A DNA stretch of 48,013 nt, from the NCBI GenBank assembly GCA_018829775.1, contig JAHJTL010000112.1, positions 1-48,013 on the forward strand, in the 5' to 3' direction. Shown in pieces: positions 8,680 to 16,014 of this stretch. Source of the DNA: Chloroflexota bacterium (GTDB taxonomy: Bacteria > Chloroflexota > Dehalococcoidia > Dehalococcoidales > RBG-16-60-22). Each line of letters opens with the position of its first letter. Positions within the stretch are counted from its first letter, which is position 1. The notes under the pieces were generated by a model. It was not told where the DNA came from. It made no database searches and worked only from the letters and a program-made list of their open reading frames with translations. The translations under genes and the position numbers were made by a program.

Positions 8680-9864
8680 ATGAGATTTGCCAAACGTGTA
8701 GAGAAATTACCGCCGTACCTGTTCGTTGAAATCAGCCGTAAGATCGCGGAGAAAAAAGCCAGGGGTGAAGAGGTCATCAGTTTTGCTATCGGTGACCCTG
8801 ATATTCCGACGCCGCCGCACGTCGTCGAGCGGCTGTGTGAGGCTGCCCGCGACCCGGCCAATCATCGCTACCCTGAATCAGATAGTCTGCCGGAACTGCG
8901 TCGTGCCGTGGCCGGATGGTATGAGCGACGCTTTGGCCTTGCCTTTGATCCGGACAAAGAAATATTGCCGTTGATAGGGTCCAAAGAGGGAATCGCTCAT
9001 ATTGCTTTCTGTTTCATCGGTAATGGAGATATCGCCCTGGTGCCTGACCCGGGGTATCCGGTATATTCGGTGAGTGCCATGCTGGCCGATGGTGAGCCAT
9101 ATTACCTGTCGCTCAAGGAAGAGAACGACTGGCTGCCTAACCTCGATTCCATACCCCAGGATGTTCTGGAGAGGGCCAGACTGCTGTGGATAAACTATCC
9201 CAATAATCCTACCGCCGCCGTTGCCGACCTTGAGTTCTTCAATAGAGTCGTCCGATTTGCCAAGCAGCACGACCTGGTGGTCTGCCATGACGGCCCTTAT
9301 ACTGAGGTGGCTTATGACGGGTATCAACCGGTGAGCTTTATGCAGGCAGAAGGGGCCAAAGACATCGGGGTGGAATTCCACTCTCTCTCCAAAAGCTACA
9401 ATATGACCGGCTGGCGCATCGGTATGGCCGTGGGCAATGCCACCATGATAAACGCGTTGATGAGGCTTAAATCGAATTTAGACTCGGGGATTCCACAGGC
9501 GATTCAGTATGCAGCTATAGAGGCCTTAACCGGACCTCAGGACTGCATTCCGGAGCATAATGCCATCTACGAGCGGCGCCGCGACTTGATTATCGAAGTA
9601 TTGAATAATATCGGGCTGAAGGCAAAACCGCCGAAAGCAAGCCTATATATCTGGGCGAAAGTCCCGGAAGGCTACAACTCAATGGACTTAACTGCCGACT
9701 TATTGGATCAGGTTGGGGTGGCGGTTACTCCCGGGATAGGGTATGGTAAGAATGGAGAGGGATACGTGAGATTGTCTTTAACCATACCGGATGCATCGCT
9801 GGTTAAGGGACTGTCAAGATTATCCGGCTGGCGTAGCACTCGCCGGCAGACGCCGAAGAGGTAA
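8680..9864 (+). CDS. dapL: LL-diaminopimelate aminotransferase-like class I aminotransferase
   Basis: A 394-residue PLP aminotransferase of the class I/II fold. The PLP lysine is K238 in SLSKSYNMTGWRIG, with NYPNNPTAAV and the N-terminal ISFAIGDPDIPTPP as family landmarks. Position directly after dapF supports the one-step DapL route from tetrahydrodipicolinate to LL-DAP. A broader aspartate/alanine aminotransferase role cannot be excluded on sequence alone. The start is set at ATG 8680 because AAGGAG (8668-8673) precedes it. An upstream in-frame ATG at 8650 lies inside dapF and lacks a binding site. Confidence 0.85.
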   Translation: MRFAKRVEKLPPYLFVEISRKIAEKKARGEEVISFAIGDPDIPTPPHVVERLCEAARDPANHRYPESDSLPELRRAVAGWYERRFGLAFDPDKEILPLIGSKEGIAHIAFCFIGNGDIALVPDPGYPVYSVSAMLADGEPYYLSLKEENDWLPNLDSIPQDVLERARLLWINYPNNPTAAVADLEFFNRVVRFAKQHDLVVCHDGPYTEVAYDGYQPVSFMQAEGAKDIGVEFHSLSKSYNMTGWRIGMAVGNATMINALMRLKSNLDSGIPQAIQYAAIEALTGPQDCIPEHNAIYERRRDLIIEVLNNIGLKAKPPKASLYIWAKVPEGYNSMDLTADLLDQVGVAVTPGIGYGKNGEGYVRLSLTIPDASLVKGLSRLSGWRSTRRQTPKR

Positions 9865-9933
9865 GTTTACATAAAGAGGCACATCACGAGGAGCACAGTT
9901 CTCACCAGAAACGCACCGGAACGGGCCTTTCTG

Positions 9934-11037
9934 GTGGCGGTAGAGTCAAAAGAGACCATGGGCCGGTGGTCGGCCAGGGCGTCAGTGGATGAGCTGGCAT
10001 TGCTGTCCGGTACCGCCGGTGCCAGCGTGGTCGGTCAAATCATCCAGAAACTACCTATGCCTTCAAAGACACATTACGTCGGCAAGGGAAAGCTGGAAGA
10101 ATTAATTGCGCAGAAAGACCAGGTCGACTACGATGTTGTCATCTTTGATGATGAACTGACACCGCGGCAACAGCGCAACCTGGAAGAAGCGCTGAAGGTG
10201 AAGGTTATCGACCGTGTGGCGCTGATTCTGGACATCTTTGCCTGGCGTGCCCATACCCGCGAGGGGCAACTGCAGGTCGAGCTGGCGCAACACCAGTATC
10301 TGCTGCCCCGACTTGCCGGGCAGTGGAGCCATCTGGAGAGGCTGGGGGGCGGCATCGGCACGCGAGGCCCCGGTGAGTCGCAGCTTGAAACCGACAGGCG
10401 ACTCATCCGACGCAAAATCCATCGGCTGAAAAGGCAGATTGAAGAGGTAAGGAAACACCGCGCCCTCTATCGTCAGAAAAGGCTGAAAAGCGGTATACCG
10501 GTGGTATCCCTGGTGGGGTATACCAATTCGGGGAAGAGCACTCTGCTCAACGCCCTCTGCCAGGCCGGTGTTTTCACCGAGGATAAACTCTTTGCCACCC
10601 TGGACCCGACCACCCGACGTTTGATGTTACCCGATGGAAAAACGATATTGATAACGGACACCGTCGGTTTCATCCGAAAGCTGCCGCCAACTATCGTCAG
10701 CGCATTCCGGGCGACGCTGGAAGAACTGGACGAGGCGTCTTTGCTGCTGCATGTCGTTGACCTTTCTTCACCGGATGCCGCCGAGCAGTGCCAGACCGTT
10801 GAGGATATACTGGATGAACTAAACCTCTCCAGCAAACCCCGGATAACCGCACTTAACAAAATCGACCGGCTGCTGACGGATGACCGGGAATGGGATGAGG
10901 CAAGTGCCACCGAGTTTTTATCCGACCAGTCCGCCGGCGAAAAAGCGGTGCTGTTATCGGCAACCCGGAAATGGGGGCTGGCGGACCTTATGGCGTTGAT
11001 AAGCCAGCAAATTTCCCACCCCGCCGCCGCCCTTTAA
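9934..11037 (+). CDS. hflX: GTPase HflX
   Basis: A ribosome-associated GTPase that splits or rescues stalled 70S ribosomes. The N-terminal HflX domain contains HYVGKGKLEEL and the Gly-rich linker GGIGTRGPGESQLETDRR, followed by a coiled helical pair. The G domain starts with GYTNSGKST (from residue 195 of this frame), then DTVGFI and NKID. The coordinates use GTG 9934, the first standard start. However, the frame is open back to 9865, and the residues just before 9934 read APERAFLVAV, which resembles the conserved beginning of HflX. The true start may therefore be a non-standard codon upstream, near the GAGGAG at 9888-9893. miaA and hflX are also linked in proteobacteria. Confidence 0.9.
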   Translation: MAVESKETMGRWSARASVDELALLSGTAGASVVGQIIQKLPMPSKTHYVGKGKLEELIAQKDQVDYDVVIFDDELTPRQQRNLEEALKVKVIDRVALILDIFAWRAHTREGQLQVELAQHQYLLPRLAGQWSHLERLGGGIGTRGPGESQLETDRRLIRRKIHRLKRQIEEVRKHRALYRQKRLKSGIPVVSLVGYTNSGKSTLLNALCQAGVFTEDKLFATLDPTTRRLMLPDGKTILITDTVGFIRKLPPTIVSAFRATLEELDEASLLLHVVDLSSPDAAEQCQTVEDILDELNLSSKPRITALNKIDRLLTDDREWDEASATEFLSDQSAGEKAVLLSATRKWGLADLMALISQQISHPAAAL

Positions 11038-11225
11038 AACCCCTCTAAAAATGACGCTCTCAAATCGAAATTTAGGCCCCTGAAAATCTTTTTAAATGGT
11101 ATTTCTACTTAAAATTATATTCAGGGATTAATATTGGGCTAAAATTCTTTAAATCCTGTGCTGTGGCATTTATGGACAAAACCAGCGACCTGTGCTAGCC
11201 TATTCCAGAAACCCACCCCCTTTAT

Positions 11226-11363
11226 CCCCCTCCCTTGCCAAGGGAGGGGGAGGGTTATTAAAAGAGGGGCGAAGCCCCTCTTAAACACCCCACTGGTTTA
11301 AATCCCTCTCAATCTCCCTTTACAAAAGGGAGAGGCTTCTGTATCCCCCTTTGCTAAAGGGGG
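11226..11363. repeat. Cluster of four short-loop GC-rich hairpins
   Basis: Four perfect inverted repeats follow one another: 11226-11250 (11-bp arms, CCCCCTCCCTT, loop GCC), 11262-11282 (9-bp arms, AAGAGGGGC, loop GAA), 11314-11332 (8-bp arms, CTCCCTTT, loop ACA) and 11345-11363 (8-bp arms, CCCCCTTT, loop GCT). Three share the pattern C-rich, TT, three bases, AA, G-rich. They lie in a 465-base stretch with no gene after hflX. They may act together as a terminator or RNA-stability element, or be a dispersed palindromic repeat family. No poly-T tract follows any of them. Confidence 0.7.
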
Positions 11364-11431
11364 ACTAAGGGGGATTTCATACCCCTCTGGCATGGGCAGG
11401 TGATAGGTTAACATAATGGACAGATTACTTG

Positions 11432-11440
11432 TGATATAAT
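11432..11440 (+). promoter_or_regulatory. Extended -10 promoter element
   Basis: TGATATAAT is a perfect -10 hexamer with the TGn extension, which can work without a good -35 box. It lies 62 bases before the start of the membrane-anchored hypothetical gene and inside the inverted repeats. No convincing -35 box is seen at 16-18 bases. Confidence 0.4.
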
Positions 11441-11502
11441 GGGGGTATGATAACTCAGTGGCTTGAAGAGTTAAGGTAGGCGATTTAAAGAAAATACGTA
11501 AT

Positions 11503-11967
11503 ATGAGCAAAATAAAGATAAAAGGTTATTTAGTTCCGTTTCTTATAGCACTAATCACCTCTATTTTGGGCGTAATAGGATGGTTCACATTACCTTTAAT
11601 TGAACGGTGGTTTGATCAGCAAGATTTAAAAGACGATTTAACATACTATATTGATGAGTCAGTTAATTTAGTTGGTGAAAAATATTACAGTGATGCTATT
11701 GAGAGGTTAGAGATTGCAGATGAAAAGGCAAATGCTATCCGCTCACAAAATAGCAGAACAGAGTACCTTTGTGTCATAAGAATTAATAAAAGTATTTGTC
11801 ATTTCAGAATAGGGGCGGAAACAAAAGACAAAGATAAAATTAAACAAAGTATTAATATGTTTAAACAAATACTTGCATTGCCAAATATAGAGCGCTTTCC
11901 TGCTTATATTAATATTGTAGAGAATTACATAAATACGGCTAATTGGATGCTGGATAACTTAAGCTAG
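11503..11967 (+). CDS. AT-rich membrane-anchored hypothetical protein with TPR-like helices
   Basis: A 154-residue protein. It starts with basic residues (MSKIKIKGY), then a single hydrophobic helix (about 10-33, ending before the ERW motif), then only amphipathic helices, rich in Lys, Asn, Ile and Tyr. Segments such as EKYYSDAIERLEIADEKA and IKQSINMFKQILALP look like tetratricopeptide-type helix pairs, so a membrane-tethered protein-binding role is plausible. I do not recognise a family. Codon use is strongly AT-biased compared with hflX upstream and the lhgO-like gene downstream, which suggests recent acquisition. Confidence 0.6.
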   Translation: MSKIKIKGYLVPFLIALITSILGVIGWFTLPLIERWFDQQDLKDDLTYYIDESVNLVGEKYYSDAIERLEIADEKANAIRSQNSRTEYLCVIRINKSICHFRIGAETKDKDKIKQSINMFKQILALPNIERFPAYINIVENYINTANWMLDNLS

Positions 11968-12255
11968 TTTATGTTAACCTCTTTACCCCCATTATTATGG
12001 GGCGCACTATAAGTATTATGTAAGATTGCACGTATAACTTACCATAATTACGCCGCGCCCGTCTACATAACATAATTTTTCAAAACAACATGAATATATA
12101 ATTTTAGGTTTTTAACTTTTCTATTATTTTATTACTTGAGCAGTAGTGAAAATTTTTGTTAATTACAAAAAAGAATTATCTGCAATAAGCAATTGGGGTT
12201 GAAGCCTTCATTACATCAACCGGTGTACTCCCTGCTACCATAGATATCCTGTAAT
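11968..12255. other. AT-rich stretch without genes
   Basis: No frame of useful length on either strand. It contains the right arm of the 12-bp inverted repeat (11969-11980) and the motif TAAGTATTATGTAA (12010-12023), which recurs at 31509-31522. A small complementary pair, CCCCAT/ATGGGG, lies around 11986-12002. The base composition differs from the surrounding housekeeping DNA and fits a mobile-DNA scar. Confidence 0.5.
12010..12033 (+). repeat. Copy 1 of a dispersed TAAGTATTATGTAA repeat
   Basis: TAAGTATTATGTAA followed by a variable base run and CACGT. The same 14 bases and the same CACGT tail recur at 31509-31531. A shorter version (TATTATGTAAA) is at 12607-12617, beyond the end of the oxidase gene. 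Possibly ends of a past insertion element. No transposase is nearby. Confidence 0.4.
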
Positions 12256-12579
12256 CTATTGCTGCGCTGCCATGTACGCCTGAACCACCTGTTCCACGTA
12301 TTGCCTGAGTGAAGCATCCGATGCCGCAATCGCCGCCTGGGTGGTGCTCTGCAGGTTGCTGATTACCAGCGCGTTTCTGGTGATGGCGGTATTGTTGCTG
12401 TTTATCGCCTCCCTGTTGCTATTGGACAGCCTGATTACCTGCTCTATCAATGACCGGTTATTGTTCACCTCGGTCGTCAAATTGGCATACTGCGGGTCCA
12501 GCGAGCTGCATCCGCTGAATACCACCGTCGCCAGCGCTATGGTTATTACCAGGTTCCATACCAGCAGTGCCTTGTTCAT
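12256..12579 (-). CDS. Small coiled-coil lipoprotein
   Basis: A 107-residue secreted lipoprotein. The signal peptide has a hydrophobic core (residues 5-20) and the lipobox FSGC with lipidated Cys at C24. The mature part is a continuous helix, rich in Asn, Ser and Ala with hydrophobic residues in heptad spacing (NNNRSLIEQVIRLSNSNREA and on), ending YMAAQQ. The layout recalls Lpp-like outer-membrane lipoproteins, but no C-terminal Lys or Arg is present for wall attachment, so I do not call it Lpp. A good ribosome binding site (GGTGGAGGTG) precedes the ATG. It follows the oxidase gene on the same strand, 38 bases downstream. Confidence 0.75.
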   Translation of the reverse strand: MNKALLVWNLVITIALATVVFSGCSSLDPQYANLTTEVNNNRSLIEQVIRLSNSNREAINSNNTAITRNALVISNLQSTTQAAIAASDASLRQYVEQVVQAYMAAQQ

Positions 12580-12617
12580 GGTTCACCTCCACCTGAAAAT
12601 ATCAATTATTATGTAAA

Positions 12618-13817
12618 CTATTGCCCTAGCAACCGATTGGCCATGTCCCTGGCGAAGGCAAGCGAGGTGGTAAACGCCGGCGATATCGGGTTCAAGATAT
12701 GCAGGGAAATGCCGTCGCTAAGCACGATAAAGTCCATAACCAGTTGCTTGCTGGGCCAGTGGATTAACTGGGGGCGGATGCCAACGTGTTCCGACTCAGT
12801 GATGTCCGTTTGTTTCAACTCCGGCAGCAGCTTTCTGGCCTCTTTGAATACAAATCTCTTGAGGTATTTTTTGGGCTCGGTCCGGGCGACCTGGCGGAAA
12901 GAAGGGTTCATGAACAGAAGCATGGCATCGCGTAGCAGGATGGAGGGCGTCTCCCGTCCAAAGCCGCTCAAAATGCCGTAATTTTCTCTGCCAAAGGCAG
13001 GCATGGCGGTCGGCCCCACCAGAATCTCGCCGTCAGCGCTCCTGGTGAAATGGATGCCCAGGAAAGGAGTGCGCAGGTCGGGAACGGGGTAAATGTTGCT
13101 CCGCACCAGGAAGGAACGGTCGCGGGCAAGCTGCTTGTAAGTCCCCTTGAAAGGTAACAGCTTGTATTCTGTCGCCAGGCCAAATTGGTGGGCAATGTGG
13201 TCGGCATAAGCGCCGGCAGCGTTGAGCAGTTTTTCGAATTTGATGACCCCCCCGGAGGTCCGTGCCCGGTCATCTCCGTCACGGTCGATGAAGGTTGTCC
13301 CATAGTAAACGGTAACCTTCCCCGATTCTACCAGCTCGGCCTCCAGCGCCTGCAGTACTTCTGTCGGTTTTATCACTGCCGTGTCCGGCGAGTGGAGGGC
13401 TTCTTCACTATCAGCGGCGTATGGCTCAAATTCATGCAGTTTCTTGTTATCTATAATATCAGCGCGGGCACCGCATAAATCGGCGCGGCGCTTCAGTTCA
13501 TACAGGGCTTCCATTTCAGAGGGTCCGGTTGCCAGGATGACTTTGCCGGTCTCGTGCAGCGTCAGTTTCTTTTCCCGGCAGAATTCCTTCATCATGCGGT
13601 TGCCGTCCACGCAGTACTTGGCCTTCAACGTGTCGGGCGTATAGTACATACCGGCGTGAAGGACACCGCTGTTCCGTCCGCTGGCGTGCCGGCCTAAAGA
13701 ACTCTCCTTTTCCAGGATAACAATATCCCCTGCTCCACGATGAATTAACTCACGGGCAATAGCCAGACCGGTAATACCGGCCCCTACAATCAAAATCTGA
13801 CACTGATTCCGCTCCAT
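12618..13817 (-). CDS. lhgO: L-2-hydroxyglutarate oxidase-type FAD oxidoreductase
   Basis: A 399-residue FAD enzyme of the DAO/GlpO fold. The dinucleotide-binding motif GAGITGLAIAREL begins near residue 11 and the ribose-binding acid is at ILEKE. The family hallmark GRHASGRNSGVLHAGMYY follows, and DGISLHILNPISPAFTTSLA is the C-terminal FAD-binding part. Known LhgO enzymes oxidise L-2-hydroxyglutarate to 2-oxoglutarate and pass electrons to the membrane quinone pool. Related family members act on other 2-hydroxyacids or on glycerol 3-phosphate. A link with the 2-oxoacid:ferredoxin oxidoreductase in this window is plausible but not shown. Start ATG 13817 places the FAD motif at the usual distance. 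Confidence 0.85.
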   Translation of the reverse strand: MERNQCQILIVGAGITGLAIARELIHRGAGDIVILEKESSLGRHASGRNSGVLHAGMYYTPDTLKAKYCVDGNRMMKEFCREKKLTLHETGKVILATGPSEMEALYELKRRADLCGARADIIDNKKLHEFEPYAADSEEALHSPDTAVIKPTEVLQALEAELVESGKVTVYYGTTFIDRDGDDRARTSGGVIKFEKLLNAAGAYADHIAHQFGLATEYKLLPFKGTYKQLARDRSFLVRSNIYPVPDLRTPFLGIHFTRSADGEILVGPTAMPAFGRENYGILSGFGRETPSILLRDAMLLFMNPSFRQVARTEPKKYLKRFVFKEARKLLPELKQTDITESEHVGIRPQLIHWPSKQLVMDFIVLSDGISLHILNPISPAFTTSLAFARDMANRLLGQ

Positions 13818-13969
13818 GCTGGTAAACCCCTTTACATTATATATACCCGAACTCCGTCTATACGGGTTTGCGTTGAAAACGGTTCAGATTCGGCAGTGCC
13901 ATCCCGGCGGAGTGGTTTCAAAACCCAAAATCATTTCCGCAATCATATGCTGAATCTTATTGGCATTTC

Positions 13970-14044
13970 TGGTGGGCTCGGCAGGATTCGAACCTGCGAC
14001 CGAGCGGTTATGAGCCGCCAGCTCTGCCACTGAGCTACGAGCCC
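13970..14044 (-). tRNA. tRNA with anticodon CAT (elongator Met or Ile2), CCA encoded
   Basis: On the minus strand, acceptor GGGCTCG pairs with CGAGCCC. The anticodon stem GGCGG/CCGCT closes the loop CTCATAA, and the T arm GCAGG/CCTGC holds TTCGAAT. Discriminator A is followed by encoded CCA. The stem lacks the three consecutive G-C pairs of initiator tRNA. Distinguishing elongator Met from lysidine-modified Ile2 needs a tRNA classifier. Confidence 0.93.
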
Positions 14045-14104
14045 GTGGATTAATCATTTAAACGAGCTTGTTAAATGCCCGGCTCCAATAAATAGAGAGT
14101 TTTT

Positions 14105-15121
14105 CTATTTTTCCGGAATGCGAGCCACCGGTTCTATGGGCAGACTCTTCGGTTTATGTACCGGCTCCCAGATACAGTGAAGCGGTGGAATATCGATGTA
14201 ATTGAAGCCGCCGGCTTTCTCCTTCGGGTCGCCAAAATGACCGCTCTGGATACTTGGGAATCCCTGTTCGGCCAGCAATCTGGTAACCTCGTCGATGTCG
14301 TCGCAGAGGAACTTCAGGTGGTGGAGACCCTCGCCGTGTTCATCAATCCAGTCCTGGTACACCGATTCGCCTTCCACGGGCTGAACGAACTCCAGTTCCA
14401 GGTCACCCAGGTAGGCATGGCCCAGCCTCTCCCGGCCCCAGCCCGGCCTGCCCATATAGGTGCGGTCCCACAGCGCCTGATTGCCCCAGTTTCGAATCTC
14501 CCAGGGACCGATGCCAAGGATCTGCCAGTAGTTCTCTGCCGTCTGTATCGCGTCCTTGACCACAATGCCCACCTGCTTGATGCCGGAGATTTTGACTTTA
14601 GCCGGGCTTTCCGCCTTCGGGTCTTCAGGATAAAAGGTGGCTCCCGGTGGCGATCCATCACTCCGACTGCGAGTGCTTATCTCCCAGAAACAGCGCAATG
14701 GCTTGATGTCGAAATAGGCAAACCGGTAGCTGCCGGAGCCACCGCCGACAACCGTCGGGAAACCCATATCGTTCAGTATCTTCTCCGTCTTGACCACGTC
14801 CTTCGGGACGAATTTCAAATGGTGGAGGCCCTCGCCGTGCTCATCAATCCAGTCCTGGTAAACCGATGGCCCTTCAATGGTTTCGAATAATTCCAGCTCG
14901 ATTGGCCCACACTGGGCTATCGCACCGCGATATCTGGCATGGGCTGGTTTGCCGTAGTATTGAAAATTGGGAACTCTCCCGGAACCGAACTCAAAGACTG
15001 CCCATGGACCGATGCCCAGAATGTTCCAGTACGCTTCTATGGTTCTCTGCAGGTCTTTGACCACAAGGCAGACCTGCTGGACTTCATTAACTTTTATCTT
15101 GGCCGGGCTCTCCTGTGCCAT
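14105..15121 (-). CDS. Tandem VOC-domain protein (methylmalonyl-CoA epimerase-like halves)
   Basis: A 338-residue protein made of two copies of one domain, residues about 5-165 and 170-335. Each half has the strand VVKD, the motif LGIGPW, and the signature YQDWIDEHGEGLHHLKF, identical between halves. This is the vicinal oxygen chelate fold, closest in layout to methylmalonyl-CoA epimerase. The first metal His of that enzyme is replaced by Gln in both halves (VQQVCLVVKD, IKQVGIVVKD), while the HH of the second motif is kept, so the metal site or reaction may differ. The start is set at ATG 15121 because AAAGGGGG precedes it. A longer frame begins at 15151. Confidence 0.8.
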   Translation of the reverse strand: MAQESPAKIKVNEVQQVCLVVKDLQRTIEAYWNILGIGPWAVFEFGSGRVPNFQYYGKPAHARYRGAIAQCGPIELELFETIEGPSVYQDWIDEHGEGLHHLKFVPKDVVKTEKILNDMGFPTVVGGGSGSYRFAYFDIKPLRCFWEISTRSRSDGSPPGATFYPEDPKAESPAKVKISGIKQVGIVVKDAIQTAENYWQILGIGPWEIRNWGNQALWDRTYMGRPGWGRERLGHAYLGDLELEFVQPVEGESVYQDWIDEHGEGLHHLKFLCDDIDEVTRLLAEQGFPSIQSGHFGDPKEKAGGFNYIDIPPLHCIWEPVHKPKSLPIEPVARIPEK

Positions 15122-15179
15122 TATTATGTTCCCCCTTTCTGAGAAAGACAATGGAATGCTAGACAGCGCTAGGGTTATT

Positions 15180-15869
15180 TTAAGTCTCCCGCTCGATAAC
15201 TGTCAAGGTAACTGCGCCACCCTGCCCCCATCTCGGAGACTTTTTCGCCACCACTATGGTGAAGCCGGCGTCGGGAAGGTAATGTTCTCGTGGGGACTCC
15301 ATTTCATTGACTTCTCCAGGTTCCTGAAACAGCGTTGAAATGGTCTTATCGATGGTGAAATTGGACTGCTGCAGCATTTCAACCAGTTCCTCATAACTCA
15401 AAAAATGTGCGTTTTTATAGAAGCGATGTCCTTCTGCTTTCTTTTTCAAATAGTACCGACCCCACGGGCTCTCCCGCAGCACCGTACCGAGAACCAGCCT
15501 GCCCTTGGCTTCAAGTATGCGATGCACTTCTCTTAACACCTCCGCCGGCCTGTCCACAAAACAGAGTGTGACAATGAGAAATGCTGTGCCAAAGCTCCCC
15601 ACGGCAAAGGGCATATCCTCCCCTATTCCCAGGTAACCCTTTATACCTCTGCCCACCGCCATTTCCAGCAGCCCGGCTGATGGGTCAATCCCGGTTTCTA
15701 TGCCCAGGGCTTGAGCGAAGCGACCGCTCCCCACCCCTATTTCAAGCCATGGCTTAGGCAGAAGTGGTATCACATTGTGAAAAGCTTTGACTTCTATCTC
15801 AAAAGTGAGCTTTCCTTCGTTATCGTACCACGCATCGTACTGGGCAGCGAACGAGTTAAAAACAGTCAC
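15180..15869 (-). CDS. Class I SAM-dependent methyltransferase
   Basis: A 229-residue methyltransferase of the UbiE/type-11 fold. Motif I is EIGVGSGRFAQALG (residues about 43-56), followed by the acidic GIDPSAGLLEMA, and post-motif segments GTAFLIVTLCFVDRPAEVL and AKGRLVLG. The N-terminal FNSFAAQYDAWYD is typical of this group. The substrate cannot be read from sequence. It is upstream of the VOC gene on the same strand with 58 bases between them, so they may be co-transcribed, and it diverges from the nucleotidyltransferase. Confidence 0.85.
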   Translation of the reverse strand: MTVFNSFAAQYDAWYDNEGKLTFEIEVKAFHNVIPLLPKPWLEIGVGSGRFAQALGIETGIDPSAGLLEMAVGRGIKGYLGIGEDMPFAVGSFGTAFLIVTLCFVDRPAEVLREVHRILEAKGRLVLGTVLRESPWGRYYLKKKAEGHRFYKNAHFLSYEELVEMLQQSNFTIDKTISTLFQEPGEVNEMESPREHYLPDAGFTIVVAKKSPRWGQGGAVTLTVIERET

Positions 15870-15954
15870 GGTGGACCACCTTTCACGCCCTTAATACCAT
15901 CAATATCATCTGTTGTCAATATTTATTCTGTAAAATTGCTGTTTTTTGACAGGC

Positions 15955-15983
15955 TTGACGGGCGCTCTATCTCATAGTAATCT
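15955..15983 (+). promoter_or_regulatory. Putative promoter of the nucleotidyltransferase gene
   Basis: TTGACG (15955-15960), a 17-base spacer and TAATCT (15978-15983) lie in the 145-base divergent region, about 30 bases ahead of the TTG start at 16015. A second TTGACA overlaps just upstream (15946-15951). Confidence 0.5.
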
Positions 15984-16014
15984 AAAGTAAAAGTCTGTTC
16001 TGGATATAACTGAG

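Larger units (their letters stand above)
11405..11980. mobile_element. Possible small cassette bounded by a 12-bp inverted repeat
   Basis: AGGTTAACATAA at 11405-11416 recurs in inverse orientation at 11969-11980, tightly enclosing the AT-rich gene at 11503-11967 and its promoter. The enclosed DNA is clearly more AT-rich than the neighbours. There is no transposase, and I see no clear target duplication outside the repeats. The assignment as a mobile cassette is an inference. The half-palindrome GTTAAC inside the repeat makes a chance match easier. Confidence 0.35.

Noticed and set aside
11226-11363. Possible CRISPR-like array
   Set aside because: Repeat units differ in sequence and arm length, spacing is uneven, and no cas genes are present; these are hairpins, not direct repeats with spacers.
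14156-14890. 244-residue plus-strand frame inside the tandem VOC gene
   Set aside because: Antisense shadow of a clear duplicated domain protein; its repeats simply mirror the VOC duplication.
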